Shown one piece after another: positions 50,169-58,169 of a stretch of DNA of 64,000 nucleotides. The stretch is taken from positions 1 to 64,000 of the IMG/VR virus record IMGVR_UViG_3300046535_001489; one strand, given 5' to 3'. Within the stretch, counting starts at the first letter, position 1. Every line of letters begins with the position of its first letter. The position numbers and the translations under genes are program-made. The stretch is from a virus. The notes under the pieces are model-generated. The model was not told the origin of the DNA. It made no database searches and saw only the letters and a program-made list of their open reading frames with translations.

Positions 50169-50197
50169 TTGACTAGATGCAGAAAGTATGCCATACT
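50169..50197 (+). promoter_or_regulatory. Strong sigma70-like promoter of the packaging/head genes
   Basis: TTGACT (50169-50174), exactly 17 bases, CATACT (50192-50197). It lies between the divergent minus gene and the plus-strand packaging genes. Its -10 is embedded in the palindrome at 50184-50198. Confidence 0.6.
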
Positions 50198-50198
50198 T
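50184..50198 (+). promoter_or_regulatory. Palindromic operator over the -10
   Basis: AAGTATG-C-CATACTT: seven-base perfect arms with one central base. It includes the whole -10 hexamer, so a bound repressor would stop RNA polymerase. The minus strand carries the same CATACT, so it could also regulate the divergent gene. No repressor gene is identified. Confidence 0.5.
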
Positions 50199-50290
50199 CA
50201 TTCAATGCAACCCGCTCCCCTCCCGCCGCTCCTCCAGTCCCTCCCCTGGTGTGAATGTTGCCAGACGGCTGAGTGGGTTGCAGACCTTTG

Positions 50291-50560
50291 ATGCCTATCC
50301 CCATGTACCCAAAGGTACCCCATCCTTTGCCTACGGACCCTGCAAAGCCAGCCAAGGTGTATGTTTCGCCAGAAGTGGTAGCCAATGGCCAACCCGCAGC
50401 CGACGAACCGCGCTATGGCTGCATCGGGGAAGACACGCTGCTGACAATGCACATTCCGCTGGTGGGGTACATTGTCATCCGCACCCATGGCCGCACCGCA
50501 GGCATCTGCACCTTCACCGAAGCCGAAATTGCCAATGGACAAGTTAATCCCAGAGATTGA
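50291..50560 (+). CDS. Hypothetical protein
   Basis: 89 residues from ATG 50291; a GTG at 50273 is alternative. ADEPRYGCIGEDTLLTMHIP, then RTHGRTAGICTFTEAEIANG. First gene after the promoter; the end overlaps the zinc-ribbon gene by 26 bases. Function unknown. Confidence 0.5.
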   Translation: MPIPMYPKVPHPLPTDPAKPAKVYVSPEVVANGQPAADEPRYGCIGEDTLLTMHIPLVGYIVIRTHGRTAGICTFTEAEIANGQVNPRD

Positions 50561-51053
50561 GGTGTTTGCAAGGCCCTTTGGGTATCTGCAATGGGTGTGC
50601 CCGAATTGCCATGAAATATTTGGGGCTAAACAAATCAGCGGTCGCACGGCTAGGATTGTCTGTAATCATTGTGCGCGAGTATATCGCTTGGGGCTGAGTT
50701 TCGGCAGAGGTAATAACCTACCTGCCCCTTGGAACGCTAAGCTCGCGGGGCAGTGGAATGGCTACACAGCTAATCGACTTGGAGACCCCTTCCCGCCAAA
50801 TGCTATTGCCCGCTTTAGAGGACGCCTCGACTGGCGCTGTCCTCAATGTGAGACAACGCAGTCTTCAGCTGTGGGCCGTGAGCTAATGGATGTTCGCTGC
50901 GGAGCTTGCAGCAAGATATTTTACCTTAGCGTCCTATTTTACAATAGCAAACCGGGTGCTATAGTTACCTGCCCGATAGACTGGAGCCCACCATTTGAGC
51001 CTACTGAAAGTCCTAGCAACCCCCTGGCTGCTGAGGCGGCTAGTCAAAGCTAA
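50535..51053 (+). CDS. Double zinc-ribbon protein
   Basis: 172 residues from ATG 50535. Two ribbons: VCPNCHEIF...CNHCARVYR and CPQCETTQSS...CGACSKIFY, with Trp/Arg loops between. A DNA- or portal-interacting role is conceivable next to packaging genes. Its last 59 bases overlap the gene at 50995. Confidence 0.65.
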   Translation: MDKLIPEIEVFARPFGYLQWVCPNCHEIFGAKQISGRTARIVCNHCARVYRLGLSFGRGNNLPAPWNAKLAGQWNGYTANRLGDPFPPNAIARFRGRLDWRCPQCETTQSSAVGRELMDVRCGACSKIFYLSVLFYNSKPGAIVTCPIDWSPPFEPTESPSNPLAAEAASQS

Positions 51054-51237
51054 TGAAAAAGCCGCTAACGCCCTCGAAGACATCGCCGCAGCCCTCAACA
51101 CTGAGTTTGGCATCGTTAAATCGCCTAGCCAAGAAGCAGCAGACGACGACGACGACTACTCCGTCAGCACCGACCAAGACACCTACGAAAGAGAAGTGGG
51201 GCCAAGGCGGCGCTCTCGTCGTGACAGCGAAGAATAA
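50995..51237 (+). CDS. Small amphipathic helical protein (TTG start)
   Basis: 80 residues from TTG 50995. LLKVLATPWLLRRLVKANEK, then ALEDIAAALN is a natural helix, with an acidic tail (SQEAADDDDDYS) and Arg-rich end. Reads better as protein than the low-complexity N-terminus of the overlapping frame at 51053-51237, so I think this gene is real and the terminase gene starts later. Confidence 0.5.
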   Translation: MSLLKVLATPWLLRRLVKANEKAANALEDIAAALNTEFGIVKSPSQEAADDDDDYSVSTDQDTYEREVGPRRRSRRDSEE

Positions 51238-51835
51238 GCAGGCGCTCGACCAGGTGGAAGAAGCGATTGGTGGGAGGGCAGCATTTGTCGATACCATAGC
51301 TCTCGCGCCGCTGGACAAAAAGCAAGAGCACTTTCTGAGACTGCTGTGCGACCCCATGAGGCAGACGGATAGCGTAGCGACGATAGCTAGAGATGCTGGG
51401 CTGCTGCCGACGCAGGTGATGAGTCTCTATAGGGAAGCCAGCTTTGCCAAGGCGCATGCTATCTCGATGGGGCAGCTGGCGGAGCGCATACCAGCTGTGG
51501 TGAAGGATCTTGCCGACAAAGCCCTCGATGAAGTGATTCAGTGCCCTGAGTGCCTTGGCGACGGTGCAGCTAGCGACATCGAAGCCTGCGAAAAGTGCCA
51601 TGGGCGCGGCACCATCATGCGCCAAGGCGATCTCGACCATAAAAAGGTGGCGCTGGAGCTGAGCGGGCTGCTGAAAAAGGGACCGGGGGTCAATGTGCAG
51701 GTGCAGCAGAATAATATTACAGCACAATCGCCTGGGGGGTTCTTCAGTCGCTTCGTCAAATCCACTGATGCTGATGCCTATGCCGTGAATGTCGAGCCCA
51801 TCGAAGCGGAGGTCGCCGCTGGCAAGGAAGATTGA
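51053..51835 (+). CDS. Putative small terminase (TerS) with DnaJ-like Cys motif
   Basis: 260 residues from ATG 51053 (TAATG), but the first 55 are Thr/Pro/Lys low complexity; a GTG at 51221 is the likelier start. SVATIARDAGLLPTQVMSLY is a helix-turn-helix typical of TerS. CPECLGDG...CEKCHGRG is a DnaJ-like double zinc motif, unusual in TerS. Upstream of HTH and TerL genes as expected for the DNA-recognition subunit. Confidence 0.55.
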   Translation: MKKPLTPSKTSPQPSTLSLASLNRLAKKQQTTTTTTPSAPTKTPTKEKWGQGGALVVTAKNKQALDQVEEAIGGRAAFVDTIALAPLDKKQEHFLRLLCDPMRQTDSVATIARDAGLLPTQVMSLYREASFAKAHAISMGQLAERIPAVVKDLADKALDEVIQCPECLGDGAASDIEACEKCHGRGTIMRQGDLDHKKVALELSGLLKKGPGVNVQVQQNNITAQSPGGFFSRFVKSTDADAYAVNVEPIEAEVAAGKED

Positions 51836-51992
51836 GGATCGCGAGTATAAGCGCATCCTTGAATTGAAGGCTATCGGCCTTACAGCGGCTGTCATTGCTG
51901 AACGCCTGGGGGTGTCGCGCAAGACAGTTCAGGTTTATTTACGCGCAAATCGTCTCAATTTGAAGCCCTACGAGGTGCCTTCAGGTGCGTAA
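51789..51992 (+). CDS. Helix-turn-helix protein
   Basis: 67 residues: YKRILELKAIGLTAAVIAER, then LGVSRKTVQVYLRANRLN, a clear HTH. Basic N-terminus. It overlaps the TerS gene by 47 bases and ends in the start of the HNH gene. It could be a resolvase-like or TerS partner. Confidence 0.65.
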   Translation: MSSPSKRRSPLARKIEDREYKRILELKAIGLTAAVIAERLGVSRKTVQVYLRANRLNLKPYEVPSGA

Positions 51993-52440
51993 GAGAGACC
52001 CGAATAAAAAGATGTCTCCGCAGCGCCTGAAAAAACAGCGCGAATATAATGCAACTCATAAAGAAATGATGCTTGCATCTAAAAGAAAGTACGCTGAGAA
52101 ATATAAAGAGGAACTTAAAGTATATAAACGTGAGTGGGAGATAGCGAATAAGGATAAATTGAAGCCACACAAAGCTAAATATTATCTGAAAAAGACATAT
52201 AACTTAACCCCTGAACAGTTAGAGATTATGGTTCAAGCTCAGCAGGGAGTATGTGCTATATGTAAACAGCCAGAGCGCCAAAATACCCGGCTTTCGATTG
52301 ACCATAATCATCAAACAGGCAAGATTCGTGGTTTGTTATGCCGTAATTGTAATGCTGCTCTTGGAGCATTTAAGGATAATCCACTATATCTTCAGATTGC
52401 CATTGATTATTTAAATTATCATGATAGTAGGGAGACCTAA
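51985..52440 (+). CDS. Endonuclease VII-like HNH homing nuclease
   Basis: 151 residues. Basic coiled N-terminus, then CAICKQPERQNTRLSIDHNH, TGKIRGLLCRNCNAALGAF, the HNH/Endonuclease VII zinc core with two C-x2-C pairs. Free-standing between HTH and terminase genes. Probably a mobile element that inserts beside packaging genes. Confidence 0.85.
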   Translation: MRKRDPNKKMSPQRLKKQREYNATHKEMMLASKRKYAEKYKEELKVYKREWEIANKDKLKPHKAKYYLKKTYNLTPEQLEIMVQAQQGVCAICKQPERQNTRLSIDHNHQTGKIRGLLCRNCNAALGAFKDNPLYLQIAIDYLNYHDSRET

Positions 52441-52441
52441 G

Positions 52442-52615
52442 TTGCACTTAGGAGAGGAAGTAATCTCTATATTGAGTAGATGGATTGATTACGCTGAGCC
52501 TGAGCCTGAAATATACCGTGACTTTACGCACTTAGAGGTTGCCTATTTGCAGTTGGATCTACTTAAGGCTGTGGAAATGCTGAGACTTGCCGCTGGGCCA
52601 ACGGTGGAGAGCTAG
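52442..52615 (+). CDS. Small hypothetical protein
   Basis: 57 residues from TTG 52442, with AGGGAG seven bases upstream; an ATG at 52421 would overlap the HNH gene. HLGEEVISILSRWIDYAEPE, then LQLDLLKAVEMLRLAAG. Helical. Ends at the TerL start. Confidence 0.5.
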   Translation: MHLGEEVISILSRWIDYAEPEPEIYRDFTHLEVAYLQLDLLKAVEMLRLAAGPTVES

Positions 52616-53884
52616 ATGTACCATCCCCAAATCGTGGCTCGACGCATGAGCAACATGGCAACAGTAATTAGAGGCTCAATTGACCCTAATTTCGACTTTA
52701 AGGAGTATTCGATAGCCGAAGTTGAGCAGCGATGCGGGGAGTTGGAGAAAATCTACGATCCTTTGAGCGGAAATCTCGTGCAGCCGCTCAACGCCGAGGC
52801 TGAAGCCTTCATTCGGCATGAAATCAACCGCTGCAAGGTCGATTTTCTCTATTGGGCGACTCGATATGCGAAATTGAAGTCGAAAGACGCTGAACTTATC
52901 AGACTTAACCCCACAGCCGTCCAAAAACTGCTCATCGACAAGATCGGAGCCGCCGAATTAGCTGTTTTCACTGAAAAAACCGGCGATGGCATCCTGTTTC
53001 AAGTCCTGAAAGCTCGCCAGTTGGGGGTTTCGACTATTTCAGAGATGATCATAGCCCATCGGGTGTTCTTTTATGCCAATACGACGGCTCTAGTGGCTGC
53101 TGACGTCGATGACCATACCCAGGGGCTCTATAATATGCTGCTGAGGGTGTTTGATAACCTTCCGTGGTGGATGAAGCCCCGCTCCGCTGACCCAAAGCGC
53201 GACTATCGAGTCAAAAACAAGCTCCTTTCCTTCGCCGACCAAGACTCCATCATCCAAATCGGCAGCAGCAAGAATCTCCAAGGCGGCGATTCGGGCCAGG
53301 AGAAGGGTTCGATGGGTACGGGGCAGACGTTGCCGCTGGTGCATCTCAGCGAGCTAGCGCTGTGGGAAAACCCATGGCAAATTGACGACGCCCTGATGCC
53401 CTCCATTCCCATGAGCAGCAGAACCTTTGCGATCTTTGAGTCTACTGCCAAAGGGCGCGGCAACTGGTGGCATGAGAGCTGGGAAGCGAGCAAAAAGGGG
53501 TTGGGGCGCAGACGGCCCGTTTTCATTCCGTGGTACACCGATCCAGACACATATAAGCTCCCGGCACCGAGCGATTGGTCGCCCTCAACAGCTGCCCTCA
53601 ACCATGCCGACCGCGTGAAGGAGCTTTCGACTAAGTGGTTGCCTGCTTCGGTGCAATTGACCAAAAATCAGCTCTACTGGTGGGAAATCACCAAAGCCGA
53701 TTACATCTCCAGAGGCGTGCTACACAAATTTCTCGCGGAATACACCGCAGACGACATGGAGAGCTTCCAGAACAGCACTGTGGGGGTGTTTCCTTCAGAG
53801 ATGATTGATGACATGCGCCAGAAGGCGGGGCGGATGCCGGTGTTGGTGGAGGTGAGGCCAAAGATGGAGTTGAGGAATGGCTAG
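52616..53884 (+). CDS. Large terminase, ATPase part (TerL-A)
   Basis: 422 residues. Walker A-like KARQLGVST (132-140), Walker B region LVHLSE (241-246), coupling motif ESTAKGRGN (275-283). The reading frame ends at TAG after RNG, and the nuclease domain is a separate gene starting inside the last 8 bases. ATP-driven DNA translocation into the prohead. Standard TerL joins both domains in one chain. Confidence 0.8.
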   Translation: MYHPQIVARRMSNMATVIRGSIDPNFDFKEYSIAEVEQRCGELEKIYDPLSGNLVQPLNAEAEAFIRHEINRCKVDFLYWATRYAKLKSKDAELIRLNPTAVQKLLIDKIGAAELAVFTEKTGDGILFQVLKARQLGVSTISEMIIAHRVFFYANTTALVAADVDDHTQGLYNMLLRVFDNLPWWMKPRSADPKRDYRVKNKLLSFADQDSIIQIGSSKNLQGGDSGQEKGSMGTGQTLPLVHLSELALWENPWQIDDALMPSIPMSSRTFAIFESTAKGRGNWWHESWEASKKGLGRRRPVFIPWYTDPDTYKLPAPSDWSPSTAALNHADRVKELSTKWLPASVQLTKNQLYWWEITKADYISRGVLHKFLAEYTADDMESFQNSTVGVFPSEMIDDMRQKAGRMPVLVEVRPKMELRNG

Positions 53885-54728
53885 GGATGTTCGTAGCCTC
53901 ATAGCTCCAGGAATGGGCCTCCATGTCATTGAAGAAGTCAGCCGTTTTGAATCTGACTGGTGGAACGGTCGCCTCCTCATCTGGGAAGGCCCCGAACAAG
54001 GTGAAACCTATGCTATTGGCGTCGATCCCGCTGAAGGCGCTGGCCAAGATCGTTCAGTCTGTGAAATCATCAAAGTTGGCAACCTCTACCACCCAGATGT
54101 CCAAGTCGCCGAATTTGCCTGCGACTATCTTGATCCGATATACTTTGCAGACGTAGTGAACACCATTGGCCGCTTCTACAAAGACCCAGAGGGCACCGAA
54201 GCGTTTGCAACTATAGAATTCAACGCCCCCTGCGGCGACACCATGATCTCCGACCTCTGCAACAGATTAAGTTATACCAATCAGTTTATTTGGAAAGCGT
54301 ACGACAGGATCAACAATGTCTACACGAACAAGTATGGTTGGAGTACTAATAAGGCTACTAGACCGAAAATCATTGCGCGGGGACTACATGCGTTTGGCGT
54401 GGGCGATCTGGTCGTCAACTCACCATTCGTTATCGATGAAATGGAAGATTTCGCGAGAGATCATTTTGTGGCTAAGGCTAAGGCGCGCCATGGAACGCAC
54501 GATGATCGACTGATGGCGCTGTTGATTGGATACTGGGGAGCCCACGACGATGAATTCCTCAATGGTGAAGATATCGGTGAGCAGCGGAGGATGCGGATTG
54601 CTGCGGGGGAGATTCAGCAGGAGATGATTAAGGAGGTTACAGCTAAGAAGAAGGCGGATTTTCAAAATACTGCTATTACCTACCGGCAGATGCAAGAGAG
54701 AGCGAATGAAATGTTTGAGATGGATTAA
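53877..54728 (+). CDS. Large terminase, nuclease part (TerL-N)
   Basis: 283 residues from ATG 53877, overlapping the ATPase stop by ATGGCTAG. RNase H-type nuclease motifs: YAIGVDPAEGAGQD (Asp50), IEFNAP and HDDRLMALLIG. Frame is +1 relative to the ATPase gene. Either separate subunits, a programmed frameshift or an assembly error. Confidence 0.8.
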   Translation: MARDVRSLIAPGMGLHVIEEVSRFESDWWNGRLLIWEGPEQGETYAIGVDPAEGAGQDRSVCEIIKVGNLYHPDVQVAEFACDYLDPIYFADVVNTIGRFYKDPEGTEAFATIEFNAPCGDTMISDLCNRLSYTNQFIWKAYDRINNVYTNKYGWSTNKATRPKIIARGLHAFGVGDLVVNSPFVIDEMEDFARDHFVAKAKARHGTHDDRLMALLIGYWGAHDDEFLNGEDIGEQRRMRIAAGEIQQEMIKEVTAKKKADFQNTAITYRQMQERANEMFEMD

Positions 54729-54739
54729 GGAGCACAGAG

Positions 54740-54988
54740 ATGCAAATACAACTTTGGCAAGCAAAAAAATGGCCGTACCCTTGTGTCGCGAGTAGAACAC
54801 TAGCTTATCATATCGGTCCCCTTTGTACAGAATGCAACGCTGCACGAAAGCGAATACAGAAAGCTGCGTGGCTTCTTGAGTACAATACGCATCAATGGGC
54901 TTTCTATGCGTATTGGTTACAAATACTATTATTGGTTGGGTTGTTTTCGCTCCCGTTGATCAAATACTTAGCTAAGGGGGGATTTTAA
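54740..54988 (+). CDS. Small membrane protein with Cys pair
   Basis: 82 residues, RBS AAGGAG. CTECNAARKRIQ suggests metal binding, and about 58-76 is a hydrophobic helix (YWLQILLLVGLFSLPLIKYL). Next to the terminase genes. Function unknown. Confidence 0.6.
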   Translation: MQIQLWQAKKWPYPCVASRTLAYHIGPLCTECNAARKRIQKAAWLLEYNTHQWAFYAYWLQILLLVGLFSLPLIKYLAKGGF

Positions 54989-55368
54989 TGCAACTCAAGT
55001 TTAACCTGAGCGATCAAGTGTACGAAGATTACGTCCTCCGATTCGGTGTCCAAGGCACCTACCAGCGCATGCGGAAAGTGCTGGAAGAAATGCAGGGGGT
55101 GGACCCAGCAGACCGCTACTTTATCGTAGCTGGCGACGACCGGCGTGCAGTAGAGAAAGTGTTTCAAACCACGATTGGAGATTCCAAGCAGCTTGCGAGG
55201 GCAGTGGAGCGCCTCAATGCTGTGAGCATCGAAGGCACCAAGATGGAGTTCACTTCTGAGGAGTTGGAGCGCATTCGAATGCAAGCCACCTTCCACGGAA
55301 AAGTATTCGAGCAGTTTCTCGAAGACATGGTCGCCGAAATCAAGGGCGAGTTTTTGAATAGGATTTAA
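54988..55368 (+). CDS. Hypothetical protein
   Basis: 126 residues: DYVLRFGVQGTYQRMRKVLE, then YFIVAGDDRRAVEKVFQTTI; alpha/beta, similar in flavour to portal- or terminase-adjacent proteins. TAATG couples it to the next gene. Confidence 0.6.
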   Translation: MQLKFNLSDQVYEDYVLRFGVQGTYQRMRKVLEEMQGVDPADRYFIVAGDDRRAVEKVFQTTIGDSKQLARAVERLNAVSIEGTKMEFTSEELERIRMQATFHGKVFEQFLEDMVAEIKGEFLNRI

Positions 55369-55553
55369 TGATGGAAACAGAAACTTCGCCCCGCGATAAG
55401 TTCCGCTATCTCGTCACTTGCCCTTGTGGGCTGACGAGAGCTCTGCCAGCCGACATCCAACCTGGCGACCCCATCAGCCTCGTGGCGTGCTTGCGGTGTG
55501 GCTCTACACTGATTGGAACATTTAATGGCGAGGGAGTACTGACGCATGGATAA
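55368..55553 (+). CDS. Zinc-ribbon small protein
   Basis: 61 residues: LVTCPCGLTRALPADIQ, then CLRCGSTLIGTF. Four Cys. ATGATG at its start overlaps the previous stop. Function unknown. Confidence 0.6.
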   Translation: MMETETSPRDKFRYLVTCPCGLTRALPADIQPGDPISLVACLRCGSTLIGTFNGEGVLTHG

Positions 55554-55779
55554 TAAAAACGGTGCAGAAAATGTATGTCCGTCTTGCGGATATTGCCCGC
55601 ATTGTGGTAGAGGTGGCTATCAAACTTATCCTTATCCCCACTGGCCTGATACTTATCCTACTGTACCTTGGTGGAGACCATATCCATTAGTCTGGAGCGA
55701 TGTAAATACAACTACTACTATAACAGTAGCAGATTCCTCCTCCCCAACCTTTGGCTTCACAGGGTTCAAAAATGGTTAG
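55546..55779 (+). CDS. Aromatic-rich zinc-ribbon protein
   Basis: 77 residues: ENVCPSCGYCPHCGRGGYQT followed by a Tyr/Trp/Pro-rich segment (YPYPHWPDTYPTVPWWRPYP). Odd composition; may be a disordered linker. Overlaps its neighbours. Function unknown. Confidence 0.55.
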   Translation: MDNKNGAENVCPSCGYCPHCGRGGYQTYPYPHWPDTYPTVPWWRPYPLVWSDVNTTTTITVADSSSPTFGFTGFKNG

Positions 55780-56119
55780 ATGGAACATCAGCTGCCCCGC
55801 TTGCGCTACTGTCACCTACGATGTCGAATGCTCCATGTTTGCTATCCCTCAATGCAGCTGCGGCAGCGAACGCTTTCTGTCTAACCAAGGCATCGCTCCT
55901 AAGTCTAGGGTATTCCCCTTCGAAGCTCGGCATGTGTCGCCCGACGGCAAGCCGATGATCATCGAAAGCATGAAGCACCTCCGCGACGTCGAGCGCAGCC
56001 ATGGGGTGGTCTTCAGTGCATTCAACAATAATGAAAATAATAGTGTCGATGCCACAAAAGGCGACCTGCCCCGTTATAGAGGCGAAGATGAAGATTTCAA
56101 GAGAGATCATAGGCGATAA
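55772..56119 (+). CDS. Zinc-binding hypothetical protein
   Basis: 115 residues from ATG 55772, overlapping the previous stop (ATGGTTAG). VRWNISCPACATVTY, then CSMFAIPQCSCGSERFLSN; six Cys in two groups. Last gene before portal. Likely a packaging accessory. Confidence 0.6.
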   Translation: MVRWNISCPACATVTYDVECSMFAIPQCSCGSERFLSNQGIAPKSRVFPFEARHVSPDGKPMIIESMKHLRDVERSHGVVFSAFNNNENNSVDATKGDLPRYRGEDEDFKRDHRR

Positions 56120-58144
56120 ATGAGCGATAACATTTTCACAGTCGGTTCCACAGCCCCCGGCGACGACTACGAGCCGACACTCCTCAACTGGATTCAGGAG
56201 AGGGTGCTGGAGGGCGATGCCATCCTCCGCGACGAGCCAGCCTACGACGAAGTCGATAAAGCCATCAGTTACATCATGGGAGACCAGTTTCAGAGTAGCC
56301 GCCCCTCCGAACTGGCCAATTGCCCCGACAACCGACTCAAAAACATCCTCAACCAGACCGTAGCGGCGCTCACCGACATCCACCCGCTGTTTGGGTTCAA
56401 AACCTACAATCCCGCCTTCAAAGACCAAGAAAACACCCTCATGCACCTTTCGCAGGCATGGTGGGTCAATACCTTTGCTGATTTGAAGCTGGGGGATGTC
56501 ATTAAATTCGCCGCTGGGGTGGGAACTGGCTATTGTGAGGTCGCATGGGATGCTTCGGCAGGAGGCGGAGCAGGGGATATCTCGCTAAGGGCTGTAGACC
56601 CCCGAGATGTACTGCCCATTCGCCCACAGCTCAATTCCTCCATCCAAGACTGGGGCGGAGTGATTGTCCGCACAGCGAAATCCCCAGAGGAGCTGAAGAC
56701 TAGGTTTCCAGACAAAGCCCACACCATCATCGCTGACAACCAGCCCTCCATCGTTGCCCGCACCTGGAGCCGTGCTCGCCGCCTCATGTCCCGCATCATC
56801 AGCCCTGCAAGCCCAGTTGATGGCCTCAACGCTTCTAATTCTCGCAACATGCCCCGCCGCGTTGAGACTACTGAAGTCTACACCCTCTACCTCAAAGACT
56901 ATCGGCTCTCTATCGACAACAACCCCCGCATCATGGGCGATCCGGCGACGACGTGGAGCTACACGGTGTATCCTGTAGGCTACGACCGCGTGCCCGATGG
57001 CTACGACGAAATGGGCCAACAGCAATACCGCCGCGCTAAGCTCGAAGACACCAAGCTCTATCCGCGTGGCCGCATGATCATCGCCACCAAGCGAGCAATT
57101 CTCTACGACGGCCCCAACCCCTACTGGCATGGGATGTTTCCAATTGCTAAGCTGAGCCTCGACCCATGGCCGTGGACGTTGCTTGGACTTGGGCTCGTTC
57201 ATGACCTGATGCCCATACAAGACGCGCTCAATGAGGTACTCAATGGATTCTTGGATCACGTTCGCAAGCTACTCAGACCTGCCGTTGTGGCTGATAAGAA
57301 ATCAGTGGCCAACTCGATCTGGGACCGTATCGATTCTCGACTGCCTGGCATCAAGCTCAAAACCAACCAAGCCGCTGGAAAAGGCGTCGAATTCGTCAGC
57401 CCCGAGCCACTCCCGGCCTATACCTTCGAATTCCTCCAGTGGCTAACGACTGAGATGGACTACCTCAGCGGAGTAGGCAACCTCAACTCCCTAGCTCAGC
57501 TGCAGCAAGTACCGGGTGAAGATACCATCGAAAAGATGCAGGAAGCTCTGCAGCCAACGTTGAGGCTGAAGAGTCGTCTATTGGAGTATTTCCTCCGCGA
57601 AGTCGGAGAAATGGTCAAATGCAACTTCTTCCAGTTCTACAACCTCCCGCGCCGCGTGGCAATGCTTGGGGATGCTGGGATTGTCTTCAATGACTTCGAC
57701 TTCGACCCCGGCACGATGATTCCTGCTCTCGGAGCTAACGACGAAGGCTACGAGCCAGGACTCGATAAGCGCCTCAGCAGACCCCAGCGCGCCCAGTGGT
57801 TCCATAAGAACTTCACCTTCCAGATCACTCCTAATAGCATGTTGGCTATTAGTCAGATGACGCGGAAGATGCTTTATATGCAGCTGCGTAAAGACATGCT
57901 TGTTGATAGGTGGACATTGTACGATGTGTTGGAGGTTCCAAACGGTGGAGCACCCCCGCCAGGAACAGGACAGACAATTACAGATAAATTGATGGCTGAA
58001 ATGATACTGTTCATGCCGCCAGCGGCACCGCTAGGACGCCCAAACAGTAACGAACAGCCGCCGTCGCTCCAGCAGAAAACTGGAGAGGATGGAGTTCAAC
58101 GCCAGACAATATCAACCAGCGGCGCAGGAGGCGATAATCCATAA
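56120..58144 (+). CDS. Portal protein
   Basis: 674 residues. The context (TerL on one side, scaffold and capsid on the other) and length support portal. Regions ATTWSYTVYPVGYDR, LGLGLVHDLMPIQDALNE and VGNLNSLAQLQQVPG are typical of long podovirus-type portals. Forms the dodecameric vertex through which DNA is packaged. Confidence 0.8.
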   Translation: MSDNIFTVGSTAPGDDYEPTLLNWIQERVLEGDAILRDEPAYDEVDKAISYIMGDQFQSSRPSELANCPDNRLKNILNQTVAALTDIHPLFGFKTYNPAFKDQENTLMHLSQAWWVNTFADLKLGDVIKFAAGVGTGYCEVAWDASAGGGAGDISLRAVDPRDVLPIRPQLNSSIQDWGGVIVRTAKSPEELKTRFPDKAHTIIADNQPSIVARTWSRARRLMSRIISPASPVDGLNASNSRNMPRRVETTEVYTLYLKDYRLSIDNNPRIMGDPATTWSYTVYPVGYDRVPDGYDEMGQQQYRRAKLEDTKLYPRGRMIIATKRAILYDGPNPYWHGMFPIAKLSLDPWPWTLLGLGLVHDLMPIQDALNEVLNGFLDHVRKLLRPAVVADKKSVANSIWDRIDSRLPGIKLKTNQAAGKGVEFVSPEPLPAYTFEFLQWLTTEMDYLSGVGNLNSLAQLQQVPGEDTIEKMQEALQPTLRLKSRLLEYFLREVGEMVKCNFFQFYNLPRRVAMLGDAGIVFNDFDFDPGTMIPALGANDEGYEPGLDKRLSRPQRAQWFHKNFTFQITPNSMLAISQMTRKMLYMQLRKDMLVDRWTLYDVLEVPNGGAPPPGTGQTITDKLMAEMILFMPPAAPLGRPNSNEQPPSLQQKTGEDGVQRQTISTSGAGGDNP

Positions 58145-58169
58145 TGTCATTTAAGGAAGTTATAATGGC

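Noticed and set aside
50173-50385. Minus-strand frame over the divergent promoter region
   Set aside because: Gly/Thr-rich sequence antisense to better supported plus genes, and it overlaps the promoter.
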